Under the pieces are notes generated by a model. The model was given only the letters and a program-made list of their open reading frames with translations, was not told where the DNA came from and searched no databases. DNA of 64,000 nt from Geosmithia putterillii (taxonomy: Eukaryota > Ascomycota > Sordariomycetes > Hypocreales > Bionectriaceae), in assembly GCA_900188575.1 (NCBI GenBank), contig FYEU01000313.1, forward strand, positions 310,001-374,000, read 5' to 3'. Made by a program: the position numbers and the translations under genes. Within the stretch, counting starts at the first letter, position 1. The number at the start of each line of letters is the position of its first letter. Shown here one piece after another: positions 45,802-55,911 of the stretch.

Positions 45802-46842
45802 TCATATCGCCTGTACGGCCAAAGGCCTATACGGCTCTTCAAGATACGAAGCCTCCTCGTCGGTCAATTCCACCTGAAGCGCCTCTAGAGCAGCCTCAAT
45901 CCTGCTAATACTGTTCAACCCAACAATAGGACAGGCACCCTTCCTGAACAACCAAGCCATGGCAACTGAGCTCATCCCGCAACCCTTCTTCTCCGCCAGC
46001 TCCTGGACGCGGCTGACAATAATCTCATTTTGGTCCCCCACAAACCACTTCTTCGTCTTCTGGTCCTGGTCGGACCGCGACGACTTCTCCTGCCATGGAC
46101 GGGCTAACAGACCGCGTGCCAGGGGACTCCAGGGAATCAGGCCAACGCCATCGGCCTCGCAGAACGGGTTCATCTCACGCTCCTCCTCACGATACAAAAG
46201 ATTGTACAACCCCTGCATGCTGACAAATGGTGTCCAACCGTTCAGCTTGGCAGTGTACTGAAGCCGCGCAAACTCCCAGCAGTGCATGCTCGACGCACCC
46301 AGGTAGCGCACCTTGCCCATCCGGACGAGATCGTGGAGCGCCTGCATTATCTCTTCGGGGGAGGTTTCCCTGTCTAGGCGATGGAGCTGCAGAACATCGA
46401 TGTAGTCTGTGTTGAGCCGGCGTAGAGAGCCCTCAACGGCGTCGAAGATGTGTTTCCGACTCAGGCCCATCTGGTTCACCAAGGGGCCGTCGTTCAGAGC
46501 AGGATTTGGTCGCGAGTCGGGTTCATCCTCGAGGACAGGGTAGTACAGCTTGGACATGATGACCACCCGCCTACGAGGGATGGAGTATTTTGAGAGGGCC
46601 TTCCCAATGATGGTTTCAGATCCCCCGTTCGAGTACGTGTTGGCCGTGTCAAAGGTGTTGATTCCCAGGTCGTAGGCTCGCTTGATCAACGGGAGAGAGT
46701 CTTCCTCGCTCAAAACCCAGGGCGATCCCTCCCAGTTGGGGTTACCATAGGTCATGCAACCTAGGATGATGCGGGATGTTTTGAGTCCGCTGCTACCAAG
46801 CCTTTGGTATTGCATCTTGGGGGGTCTGTCCGTGGTTGCCAT
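45802..46842 (-). CDS. Aldo-keto reductase (AKR, YajO/voltage-gated K channel beta-like)
   Basis: Single exon, 346 aa. The start MATTDRPPKM was chosen because the longer frame opens only with GTG. The AKR catalytic tetrad is visible as D65, Y70, K98 and H154 (DTANTYSNGGSE, VVIMSKLYY, LQLHRLD). The C-terminal NADPH-binding part has LIPWSPLARGLLARPW and VGLNSISRIEAALEAL. The enzyme probably reduces carbonyl compounds with NADPH in the cytosol. It is convergent with the rhodopsin-like gene (294 bp between stops). Its substrate is open: it could serve the terpene locus on one side or the sugar cluster on the other. Confidence 0.9.
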   Translation of the reverse strand: MATTDRPPKMQYQRLGSSGLKTSRIILGCMTYGNPNWEGSPWVLSEEDSLPLIKRAYDLGINTFDTANTYSNGGSETIIGKALSKYSIPRRRVVIMSKLYYPVLEDEPDSRPNPALNDGPLVNQMGLSRKHIFDAVEGSLRRLNTDYIDVLQLHRLDRETSPEEIMQALHDLVRMGKVRYLGASSMHCWEFARLQYTAKLNGWTPFVSMQGLYNLLYREEEREMNPFCEADGVGLIPWSPLARGLLARPWQEKSSRSDQDQKTKKWFVGDQNEIIVSRVQELAEKKGCGMSSVAMAWLFRKGACPIVGLNSISRIEAALEALQVELTDEEASYLEEPYRPLAVQAI

Positions 46843-47752
46843 GATTTGACGGCCCTCGTAAATATTGTGAATTCTTGGCTGCGTCTCAAGTTTGACCTTG
46901 GGGCCCGAGAACGTCACCTTCTTGCCGCTTTATCGCATGTTTTCAAGTTGAGCATCGAGGACCCCACCCGGCCATCTGTCCGGCGAGTTTCGGATGGTGC
47001 AATGATATCAAAGTGGTGCCCAGTTCTACTGTGGACCCATCTCAATGTAAGATGGACGTACGACCTCGAGCAATAATCATATTGATCTGACCTTGAACAT
47101 TTTCAAGTACCAGCAGTCAACCTTATCGCCACAAGGGAATATATTCAACTATTCTCAATACTAGGCAATAGTTTATCCAACACTGCGTTGGGGTACCCGG
47201 AGAGAACACCGAAGGGTGACATCCCTTCCTAACCCCCCCCCCTGGCTGAACCAGTTTAATGACTTCCCCGCAAAGTCAATTCCCCGGGAGCCCAGAGCAT
47301 AACCATTCTCCAATATAGCGATGACCAATGCGACTTGTATTATGATGCATCAGCAAATGTGCCACCTGGTTTACCCCATCTTCTTCATTCCCCGCACTAG
47401 AGCGGATAATATTCCCGACACGGGCATGGCTCTGATGGGGCGTTTAAGTCGAAGCGAAACTTGCTTGCAACATACAGTCCTATGCTTTATAATAATGGAG
47501 GGTTGGAAGACAGAAATTACGCTATTCTTCACATGTTATGAAAAGAATCGGGGAAAGAGTGAAACCAAGCAGAAGTAGTAGCTGCCTCTGTAGTCAATCG
47601 AGAAGTTGTATGTAAGATGCGAGTCGCATTTGCTACACATAGGTACCTTAAAGACCAGACGACCTGGCTTTATACTCTATCAATTCCAATGATCCATGGA
47701 ACGTCCCTAATACAACATAAAAGTCATGTCTTTTATAGTAACTTTCTTCCAT
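46843..47752. other. Intergenic, no gene seen
   Basis: 910 bp. It holds the AKR promoter and the 3' region of the Asp-box gene; a poly-C run of about ten is at 47231-47241. Small frames have no recognisable product. Confidence 0.5.
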
Positions 47753-48940
47753 CTAGTTGAAAAAGTCATTTCCCAGCTTTATGTACTTGATCCGTTGCCT
47801 CCAGAACGTAAAAGCAATGTGAATGCCGCCCTTCTGATCAATCGTGATGCTAGGGTATGACAGCTCCCGGTTCAGCTTCTTCTCACTATTGTTTGTCAAG
47901 CAGAATCCATCCCCACCCTCGAGTGTCTTCCACTTCCAGGACTTCCCATCATCATCACTCCAAGCCACATTCAACGGCGCTCTGGGAGATCCCCAGAAGG
48001 CGTCCTTCCCATGCTTTCTGGGCTGGTTTCTCCGGGTATCACTTCCATCACTGATGTCATCATACAGACCGTCTCGTCGGCCCAGTGCATCCTCTTTGGA
48101 TGAGTGGTTGTAGACGAGAGCAACGCGCCCCGAGGGAAGAACATCAAAGCACACCCCTGAATTGGGATTCGGCAAGATAGTGGGCTGCGGCTCAGACCAG
48201 TCAATCCCATCGGCAGAGGTAGACAGATAGATGTTGTCAGCCCATCGGCTCCGGTAAAGTGCTAGATAGGAGCCATTCTTGAGTTGCCGTATGTTCATGT
48301 GAACACAGCCGAAGCTCCGTGGGACTTCCTTCTCGACCCAGGACTGGCCGCCATCCCTCGAGATGCGGATGCACGATATGTCGTCGTTTCCAAGCCACCT
48401 CTCACCAGGCTCGGCGCGACACTTAAAGGTCGGCACAACCCACGTTCCATCCTTCAAAACAGTGACAGGCTGTCGAATGAAGGTGCCGGCATCTCCAAAC
48501 AGGACAGATGGCTCTGACCAGGTGCGACCGTCATCAACAGAGGTCAGTTGCTTGACGATGGCAGAATCTTGATTTCCCGCATCCTGAGAGGTATACAGAA
48601 GACGAATGTCACCCGTTGTGGGTGTGCGGAAAAGCACAGGATTCTGTTCGCTCCGAGTCTGGTCATGCGTCATCTTGACGGCACCGGTCCATGTATCCTT
48701 TCCCGCGAGGAGGCGAGACATGTAGATACAGATATCTGGTCGACCCTCAATGCTTCCTCCAAACCAGACACAGAGAAGGTCGCCATTGGGCAGAAACAAG
48801 AGGTTGGAGGCATGGCATTGTTGAGTCAGGGCAGGAATGTATGCCTCAGAGAGTTGGTACCCCTCTTTGGTGCGGAACTGGAGGGTTTGGTTGAATGCGG
48901 GTGCTTCCGCAACAGTGGTGGTGACAGTGGTGGTGGCCAT
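47753..48940 (-). CDS. Asp-box (BNR) repeat, sialidase-fold protein
   Basis: Single exon, 395 aa. Four Asp-box motifs of the S-x-D-x-G-x-x-W type can be seen: SVDDGRTWSEP (about 131), SRDGGQSWVE (about 192), STSADGIDWSEP (about 239) and SDDDGKSWKW (about 326). They cap the blades of a six-bladed beta-propeller. The N-terminal part (CHASNLLFLPNGDLLCVWFGGSIEG) resembles the active-site strand of bacterial and fungal exo-sialidase-like proteins, and RSEQNPVLF fits the second blade. No signal peptide is present, so it would act inside the cell. It could be a sialidase, a rhamnosidase-type hydrolase or a non-enzymatic propeller. It is divergent from a sugar transporter, which favours a carbohydrate role. 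Confidence 0.85.
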   Translation of the reverse strand: MATTTVTTTVAEAPAFNQTLQFRTKEGYQLSEAYIPALTQQCHASNLLFLPNGDLLCVWFGGSIEGRPDICIYMSRLLAGKDTWTGAVKMTHDQTRSEQNPVLFRTPTTGDIRLLYTSQDAGNQDSAIVKQLTSVDDGRTWSEPSVLFGDAGTFIRQPVTVLKDGTWVVPTFKCRAEPGERWLGNDDISCIRISRDGGQSWVEKEVPRSFGCVHMNIRQLKNGSYLALYRSRWADNIYLSTSADGIDWSEPQPTILPNPNSGVCFDVLPSGRVALVYNHSSKEDALGRRDGLYDDISDGSDTRRNQPRKHGKDAFWGSPRAPLNVAWSDDDGKSWKWKTLEGGDGFCLTNNSEKKLNRELSYPSITIDQKGGIHIAFTFWRQRIKYIKLGNDFFN

Positions 48941-49382
48941 CTTTCTTGCTGGGGTTCGAGGCCAATCTCAATACTATGCTAGTTCACAGATCCAGGTTGT
49001 GTGTTTGACGCTTCCTGCAGAGCTTCTTATCGATTCTCTACTCCGCACTTGAAATCCGGGAATCTGGGAAAACCATCGGCCTGGTCGCCGGGCCAGGGTG
49101 TCTGGTGGTCCCACGGCACGGAGAGTAGCCCGATATCAGACGTCAAGCCCCTCCCCACGTCCCCACTTCCCCACGGGGTAACTGGGTAACTGGGTGTGCA
49201 AGTTGGAAGCTGCTAGTTTCTGGGATGGCAACGCATAGGACGGGATATACCTTCATGGTCCTATTTATTTCTTAATGTCCCCCAATCCTGTCAACTGTCT
49301 TTGATTTCCAAGCCTCCAACCACCTAAACCCCCTAACTCAAGAACTCACAATTGTCCTCAAGGACAAGCCAATACTGGCAAA
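48941..49382. promoter_or_regulatory. Bidirectional promoter of Asp-box gene and sugar transporter
   Basis: 442 bp between two start codons facing away from each other. It carries a tight group of CreA-like sites (separate entry), so both genes may be under glucose repression. Confidence 0.5.
49153..49174 (-). promoter_or_regulatory. Three clustered CreA-like sites
   Basis: CCCCAC occurs at 49153, 49161 and 49169, i.e. GTGGGG on the minus strand, matching the established CreA consensus SYGGRG three times in 22 bp. Clustered sites are typical of functional CreA binding. Confidence 0.45.
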
Positions 49383-51230
49383 ATGGCTGGCGGAACCAGT
49401 ATCTGGGTGAGCAGCGAGGCGAAGACTGACCCCAGAGAAATCTTCAACCTTCGTCTTCTCTACCTTTTGATTGCTGTATCGTGGGGAGGGTCATTCTATG
49501 GTTTTGATACCGGAAACATTGGCGGGATCCTGACTCTCCCATCGTTTCAACATGCGTTTGGCCTCAATAGTGTCTCGCAAGCAGAGCAAGACAATCGCAA
49601 GGTGTGTCTCTATTCTACACGGCTTATCCACAACTGGAAGCAGTATCATGCTAATATACTCGCTGCGTTAAGGGAACCATTGCGTCTATGCTTGCCGCGG
49701 GAGGGTCAGTCGGCGCCCTGCTGGCGGCGCCCACATCCGACTACTGCGGCCGAAAGTGGTCCGTCCTCGGCTGGGGAATAATCTTTGTCGTCGGCGCCGC
49801 CATGCAGATGATTGCCGACTATGATGTTCTCCTAGCCGGTCGCTTCATTGCCGGCATGGGTGTGGGAGCCTCCTCGATGCTCACGCCGCAGTTCCTGGCG
49901 GAGAACTCCCCCAAGTCGGTCCGCGGGTCCATGACGGCAACGTACAACCTCATGATTGTGACATCCTTGATGCTGGCCTTCTGGGTAAACTACGGGGTGT
50001 CCAAGTGGTCGTTTCCCGGCGTCGAGAAGGATGACACCCAGTGGCGCGTGTCCATGGGCATCCAGCTCATTCCCGGTGCCCTCTTGTGCCTGATGATTCC
50101 CTTTGTCCCAGAGACGCCCCGGTGGCTCATCAACCACGGAAAGTCGAAGCAGGGCCTCGAGAACATCTGCAAGCTGAGGAAGCTGCCTTCAGACCACGAG
50201 TATGTGCAGACTGAGTTTCGCGAGATTGAAGCCCAAGTCAGGAGCGAGCAGGAGGCCTTTTCAGGGCACAACTACTGGGTTGTCCTGAAGGATATCTTCA
50301 CATCCAAGAGCAACTTTCAGCGTTTCTTCCTCGCCATTATGCTGTTTCTCTTTCACAAGTTTACTGGAACCGACTCTTTGAATGTGAGTACCGTGCTTGG
50401 CCCTATAGTTCACGCATCCTGTATCCGCTGCTGACTTCAAGACTAACAGTACTACGCACCCGAAATATTTGCTTTGATCGGTGTCAAGGGCGGTTCTTCC
50501 AGCTTGCTTACTACTGGAATATACGGCGTCGTCAAGACAGTCACTACCATCTTCTACGTGGGATTCCTGGTTGACAGAATTGGCCGCCGGCTTCCTCTTC
50601 TGGTGGGAGCCACGCTGCAAGGAACAGCGATGCTCTACCTGGCGCTATACTTGCGATTCGCGGGAACTGATACCCAAAGTGTTGGGGGAACACCAGCTGG
50701 AGGCATCGTCGGCATTGTGTGGATCTACATCTATGCCTTCGGATGGTCGTTTGGACACTCTGTCGCATGCTACGTGGTTGCCGCCGAGATCTTCCCAACT
50801 AGAATTGTGAGTGTCAAGCACCCGAGTTGCATGCCTTTGGTCGAGATTCACTGATTAACATTGATGTTACCTATAGCGGTCATTCTGCATGTCCATCTGC
50901 TTCTTCATCAACTGGATTGTTGATTATGGAATCACCAGAGCGACTCCCAACATGATCACCGAGATGGGCTGGGGAGTCTTTTTGCTCTACGCCATGCTGA
51001 CCTACCTTGGAGTCATCTTCATCTTCTTCTGTTTGCCTGAGATGAAGGGTCGCTCGATTGAGAGCATGGATAACCTGTTTGAGAGACCTCTGTGGATGAT
51101 GTGGCGGCATGCTTACCCAACCGAAGAAGAGAAGGTCCGATCGGATGTTCGTGAGACGATTGTATCTGGAAAGCTGGACGATGATAACGATGCCAAGAGA
51201 CAGGAACTGGCTCATGTGGAAACTGCCTGA
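49383..51230 (+). CDS. MFS sugar transporter (sugar porter family)
   Basis: Exons 49383-49601, 49673-50383, 50450-50806 and 50877-51230; 546 aa. The sugar-porter signatures are present: SFYGFDTGNIGGIL in TM1, the SDYCGRKW loop after TM2, GRFIAGMGVGASSML in TM4, VPETPRWLI at the end of TM6 and VDRIGRRLPLL after TM8. QQIxG of TM7 is replaced by FTGTDSLNYYAPEIF. Twelve membrane segments fit. It is divergent from the Asp-box gene and upstream of a Gfo/Idh/MocA dehydrogenase on the same strand, so it probably imports the sugar these proteins handle. All introns have standard ends (66-71 bp). Confidence 0.93.
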
Positions 51231-51617
51231 TTCTGGAAATAGTGCATGGCATTTTGTTTTGGTACATCCATGTGCTATCCACATGTACACAGTGGTATCT
51301 GTCTAGGTTTTGCTCAATTAGCTTGTAACTGATATTAAGATTCTTTACCCAAACCTCCTTCTTGCACAATTCAATGAATGGTTCTTGTATGCAGTAATAT
51401 GCAGTGTGTAAAATGGAAAACGGAAATGTCACCTTGTCACTGTTCGGCGTTGATGAGGGGCATTTTCGTTGCTTCGGCCCCACTATGAGCGCATCAGACT
51501 CCAAGAGCTGCGGAGTCGCGGATTCCCCTCCTTCACAATAGCTCGGGCACCAGCTCAACGAGAATTAAACATTAGCTCTTGCGTGACCCCCAAAACGAAT
51601 CCCTGGCACCCATCATC
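51231..51617. other. Intergenic, no gene seen
   Basis: 387 bp between the transporter and the dehydrogenase, holding the 3' region of one and the promoter of the other. Confidence 0.5.
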
Positions 51618-52874
51618 ATGTCGACAACCCAAAATCGCCTCGGTGTAGGCATCATAGGCGCCGGAGTAAGCTTGTCGCTTTTGTTGGCCTATTCAGTGAT
51701 TATCCTAGAGCTAATGCATGTACCGGAGTTATAGGAAGTCTTCCAAGTCTGTCACGGCCCGTGTCTTCTGCTGCTTTCCCACCTCTTCAAGCTCGAGTCT
51801 CTTTGCGATCTATCTCCAACCACGACCAACTTCGTCGCCGACAAGTTCTTCTTCCCTCACAAGACGACGACACCGCAGGAAGTCATCGACAACCCAAATG
51901 TCCACATTGTCTTCGTCCTGACGTCGGACGAGAGCCACGCCCCGCTGGCCGTGGCCGCCTTGAAGGCAGGCAAGCACGTGTTTATCGAAAAACCCGTCTC
52001 TCTCTCCATCCCGTCGGTCGAGTCCATCATCAAGACAGAGAAGGATGCGCCCAACGGCGCGCGCGTCTTTGTCGGATACATGCGTCGTTACGCGCCGAGC
52101 TATCTGGACGCCTTCAAGCGAGAGATCGACAGCATCCCCAAGATCCTGTATGCTCGCGTGCGGGACTTCAGTGGTCCCAACGCGCAGTTTGTCAACCAGA
52201 GCGGGACCTTCCAGACCAAAAACGCGGACTACCCTGCTGGATCGGGTGACGAGCGAAACGTCAGGCTTGAGGCACTTTTCAAGGAAGCCTTCCCTGGCCG
52301 GGAAATCACAGACGAGATGCGCAAATACTGCCGCTTCCTGGGTAGCTTGGGTTCCCATGACATGTCGCTAATGAGAGAGACTCTTGGCTTTCCCGAAAAG
52401 GTCTCGGGCGTGTCCGTCAATGACCCATTCTACTCGGCCATTCTCTCGTTCCGGAACAAAGACGGCTCTCCGTTCTCTGTCACATACGAGAGCGGCATTG
52501 ACGAGGTTCCAGTATTTGACGCCCACCTCAGTGTTTATGGGTCCAAGAAGCGTGTGACAATCCACGTGAGTCGTCTTTTTCTTTGTCCTGATTTCTCTCC
52601 AAACTCTAGTGCCCTGCTAACCGTGAATCGATTACAGTATGATAGCCCGTATGTCAAGGGGCTGCCCATTACTGTTGAGGTGGAAGAGGTCAACGAGCAG
52701 GGCGAGATACAGCGGCGTACCGTATTGTCCTCGTACCAAGACGCGTACACATCAGAGCTCCAGGTACTTCATGACGCTTTGACGACTGGTAAACCCATCA
52801 AGACGAACCTTGAGGATGCTCTGCAAGACCTGAGACTGTATGATCTCATGTACAAAAACTGGCTTGGAGAATAG
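51618..52874 (+). CDS. Gfo/Idh/MocA-family oxidoreductase (inositol dehydrogenase-like)
   Basis: Exons 51618-51665, 51735-52565 and 52638-52874; 371 aa. The nucleotide-binding turn GVGIIGAGEVFQ is interrupted by intron 1 right after GAG. The typical NADH/NADP-pocket segments NPNVHIVFVLTSDESHA and KAGKHVFIEKPVSL, with the family Lys-Pro (EKP), follow. The catalytic region has GSLGSHDMSLMRETLG, with the His of the family Asp/His pair. The C-terminal beta domain has GSKKRVTIHYD and the last helix LRLYDLMYKNW. Relatives oxidise myo-inositol, glucose or related polyols. Position beside a sugar transporter and Asp-box protein suggests one pathway. Confidence 0.9.
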
Positions 52875-53522
52875 GTTTACCACGAGGAGGTGCCAAAATG
52901 TACGAAAACATACATCTACGTAGGTGTTGTTCAATTCATATACTTGGCTGGAGGTTGCCGTGATGTGTCCCGGTGTAACTACATGTAGGTACCCCATAAC
53001 ACCCGGGAACGCCGGCATCGTGACCGGGGTCGTTAAAATGATAAGCCATGTGCTTCAGGAAAGCCATTGGGTTGGCTGCGATTGAAGTTGGAGTTGAACA
53101 TTAAATCGAAGCCACGTGCGTCTCTGTTATTACATTGAAGCCTCGACGACAATTGCGCCTCTTATGCTTATCAGAGCACATTATGAAGTGGAGACTTCTA
53201 TTTGTACTTGATGTCTGAGTTGTAGCACCCCAGCGAGGACTGCATCAAAGAGCATCATTATCCAACTCTGGTGGCATTCAATGTTTACCCAAGTCCGGGT
53301 AAAACCCAGCTGCGTAAAGCCAGCCAGGTACCAATTGAAATGACTAGCGAATCACAGTTAAGCAAGTGGCGCGTGTAAGGCTTGACAAGCGGTGATCCCA
53401 GTGTTTAAATCAAGCGGTTGCCCCCCACTGAATACAGGTACAAGACGCAATTGAAAGCCCGTACTTTGATCAATTGACAATTGACAACCGAGCATTATTA
53501 TTGCCCCTCCAGAACTCCCGAC
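52875..53522. other. Intergenic, no gene seen
   Basis: 648 bp with no supported frame; one TACATGTA at 52980 and a TTAAATCAAG promoter-like stretch near 53406. Confidence 0.5.
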
Positions 53523-54557
53523 ATGAAGCTCTCCCATGATCTCGCCATCCTGGGACCCCTTGCAGTCGCAACTCTAAACATCACATACTATCGCCACGAT
53601 GCACTAGCACCGTCCCCTCTCCCCCGGTCGCACGCCGACTCGGACGGCGAGCAGATAGCCGAGCTGTTCCAGAACCTGGGCCGCTCCACCGTGTGGAAGA
53701 GCATCGCCAACGTCACCTTTGAGGGGGAGACGTACGAGCCTGAGGGCATGGTGCGCCTAGGCCCAGACCGCTACCTTGTCAGCTGCGGCGAGTACACCGA
53801 GCACACGGCCAAGTACCCCGACGGCAGCATCATCAACGGCACCGACCGCACCGCCGGCCAAGGGTTCGGCCACCTCATCGTCTTCAATGGGGAGGGGCAG
53901 CGCATCGCCGACGCGACCCTGACGCCGAGGGGGTCGCCCGAGTATCACAACGGCGGCCTCGACTACGACGGCGAGGCCATCTGGGGGACCATGGCACAGT
54001 ACCGTCCCAACACGACAGGGTACGTCTACCGCGCCGATCCGTCCACTCTGGTTCCCACGCACGTCCTCAACTACGACGACCACATTGGCGGCATCGTCCA
54101 CGACACCCGTTCCGACAGCATCACCTGCCTCAACTGGGGGGCTCGCAATGCTTCCTCCTGGGACCTCAGCAACGTGCGGGAGGGTCACGGAAATCCCCCC
54201 AGAGCTGTCGTCCGCAACCCGTCGTACTTTGTCGACTACCAGGACTGCAAGTGGTTGGGTCACATCCGACGATACGCGGATCGCAGCGTGATGCTGTGCT
54301 CGGGCGTCGCCACAGTCGGGGGGTACACCCTTGGCGGCATTGCTCTTGTCGATGTCGACTCCATGGTGCCGTTGGTAGAGGTCCCCATCACCCTTGAGAG
54401 CGCTCTGGGGGTCCGTCTCACCATGAACCCGGTCGATGTGAGCGTTGAGAATGGACGACTTCGCCTGTACTGGCTTCCCGATCAGCATAACAGCACGTTG
54501 TATATCTACGAGGCACAGCCGGACAGCCCTTTTCAATTTGGCGGCGGCGAGCTGTGA
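53523..54557 (+). CDS. Secreted propeller-like protein (DUF6454-like)
   Basis: Single exon, 344 aa. The N-terminus (MKLSHDLAILGPLAVATLNI) is a weak signal peptide or anchor. The body reads EPEGMVRLGPDRYLVSCGEYTEH, FGHLIVFNGEGQRI, YHNGGLDYDGEAIWGTMAQY, HIGGIVHDTRSDSITCLNWG and FVDYQDCKWLG, a pattern of short beta strands separated by aromatic and Gly-rich loops, as in secreted beta-propellers. The sequence resembles the DUF6454 family of fungal and actinobacterial proteins; no catalytic role is established. Six NxS/T sequons (NIT, NVT, NGT, NTT, NAS, NST) support passage through the secretory pathway. It ends the likely sugar-utilisation group on the same strand. Confidence 0.7.
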   Translation: MKLSHDLAILGPLAVATLNITYYRHDALAPSPLPRSHADSDGEQIAELFQNLGRSTVWKSIANVTFEGETYEPEGMVRLGPDRYLVSCGEYTEHTAKYPDGSIINGTDRTAGQGFGHLIVFNGEGQRIADATLTPRGSPEYHNGGLDYDGEAIWGTMAQYRPNTTGYVYRADPSTLVPTHVLNYDDHIGGIVHDTRSDSITCLNWGARNASSWDLSNVREGHGNPPRAVVRNPSYFVDYQDCKWLGHIRRYADRSVMLCSGVATVGGYTLGGIALVDVDSMVPLVEVPITLESALGVRLTMNPVDVSVENGRLRLYWLPDQHNSTLYIYEAQPDSPFQFGGGEL

Positions 54558-55074
54558 GGGGTAACGGCAGACTCATGATGAAATTGAGATGTAATACGTG
54601 TATATAAAAGTACGTACAAATATAATCAAAGCACGCTTAAGCTATCGAGCTTGAATACGTGGTCAGCCAGCAGTCACGCCTTCACAATGCCCGACCCGGT
54701 CTCATGGGTGAATCAAGCTGCATATGCACCTAGATCGGCTCCCAACCGTTCGTCTGGCCAGGTCGGCGATACGACTGCATGAGATGGATGTACGAGTATG
54801 CCACTTAAAAACTGCCGAGACGAGAGCATCTGTCGTCATAAAAGATCGCCATCCTTCAACGTGGATTGCGACAGTCAACATGGCAATGACGTTTGCTCTC
54901 GGCGTGACCAACGGCGGCGTGCGGAGTTGCGGAGCTGAGGGGTACCGATATGGAATAAAAGCTCAACGTAGCAGCGAATAAGTCGAGATACTATAACCTG
55001 CCTTCTGTGATATTATCAATCTATTAACCAATACGTCTCTATCAAAGACCAGAATAACTGACCTCCAATTCATC
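54558..55074. other. Intergenic, no gene seen
   Basis: 517 bp. Short frames only; promoter of the carbonic anhydrase gene. Confidence 0.5.
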
Positions 55075-55695
55075 ATGTCCAACTCCGTCGTCCCCGAGGT
55101 TGAGGCTGCCAACGCCAAGTATGCGGGGCAGTTCACAAAGGGAGATCTCCCTCTCCCTCCTGGCCGGTATGTGCATCCACCTGATGCCTCATAAACTTCA
55201 ATATTGACTAACATTTTGTAAACAGCAAGTTTCTTGTTCTGGCCTGTATGGACGCCAGATTGGACCCTGCACGTGTCCTAGGTCTGGAGGAGGGTGATGC
55301 CCACGTCGTCCGCAACGCCGGTGGCCGTGCCACGGATGCTCTGCGCTCCGTCGTCATTTCACAGCAGCTTCTTGGCACACGTGAAATTATCATCATTCAT
55401 CACGTATGTCACAATCTATACACCCTTTCAGAAACCAAACACTCAAGAAGCTCACTGACTTGCCTAGACCGACTGCGGCATGCTCACCTTTTCTGACTCA
55501 GTCATTCGGGACAAGATCCGCACTGAGCTGAACCAGGATGCTGACCACATTGCATTCTTGCCCTTTGGCGATGTCGCTAAGAGTGTGCGTGATGACATTG
55601 CCATCCTCAAGGCGAGCCCCTTGGTCCTGGATGTCCCCATCACGGGATATGTCTACGACGTCAAGACGGGCAAGATTGAGAATGTTAAGGAGTAA
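55075..55695 (+). CDS. Small beta-carbonic anhydrase
   Basis: Exons 55075-55166, 55226-55403 and 55468-55695; 165 aa. Zinc ligands and active-site dyad are C38, D40 and R42 in CMDARLD, and H90 and C93 in HHTDCGM, the complete beta-class set. No targeting sequence is seen, so it is probably cytosolic. The enzyme hydrates CO2 to bicarbonate. The protein is of the short single-domain type, about 165 aa, compared with about 220 for the fungal Nce103 type. Exon boundaries fall right before and after the ligand blocks. Confidence 0.93.
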
Positions 55696-55911
55696 AGTCC
55701 AAACTGGATGGTCTATTCTCTATGAGATCTGAGAGAGAGAAGGGTGTATATCTAGGGCTGTATATGAGCGCATGTTGAATTGGTGTATGGTGTATGGAGT
55801 CTGAAGCAGGGTTTGTCCAGTGACAGGGTTGGTTAGGTTAGGTTGATTGAAAGTGATTCTTTTGCAACTTCGGTTATCACTTCTCAAGGATGCATGCTCT
55901 GACATAAAGTC

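Noticed and set aside
34334..46842. A complete abscisic acid gene cluster
   Set aside because: Only one P450 and no neighbouring SDR like BcABA4 are present, so ABA production itself cannot be claimed.
46843..46917. N-terminal extension of the aldo-keto reductase
   Set aside because: It opens with GTG, not used for fungal nuclear starts; the ATG at 46842 precedes the conserved domain.
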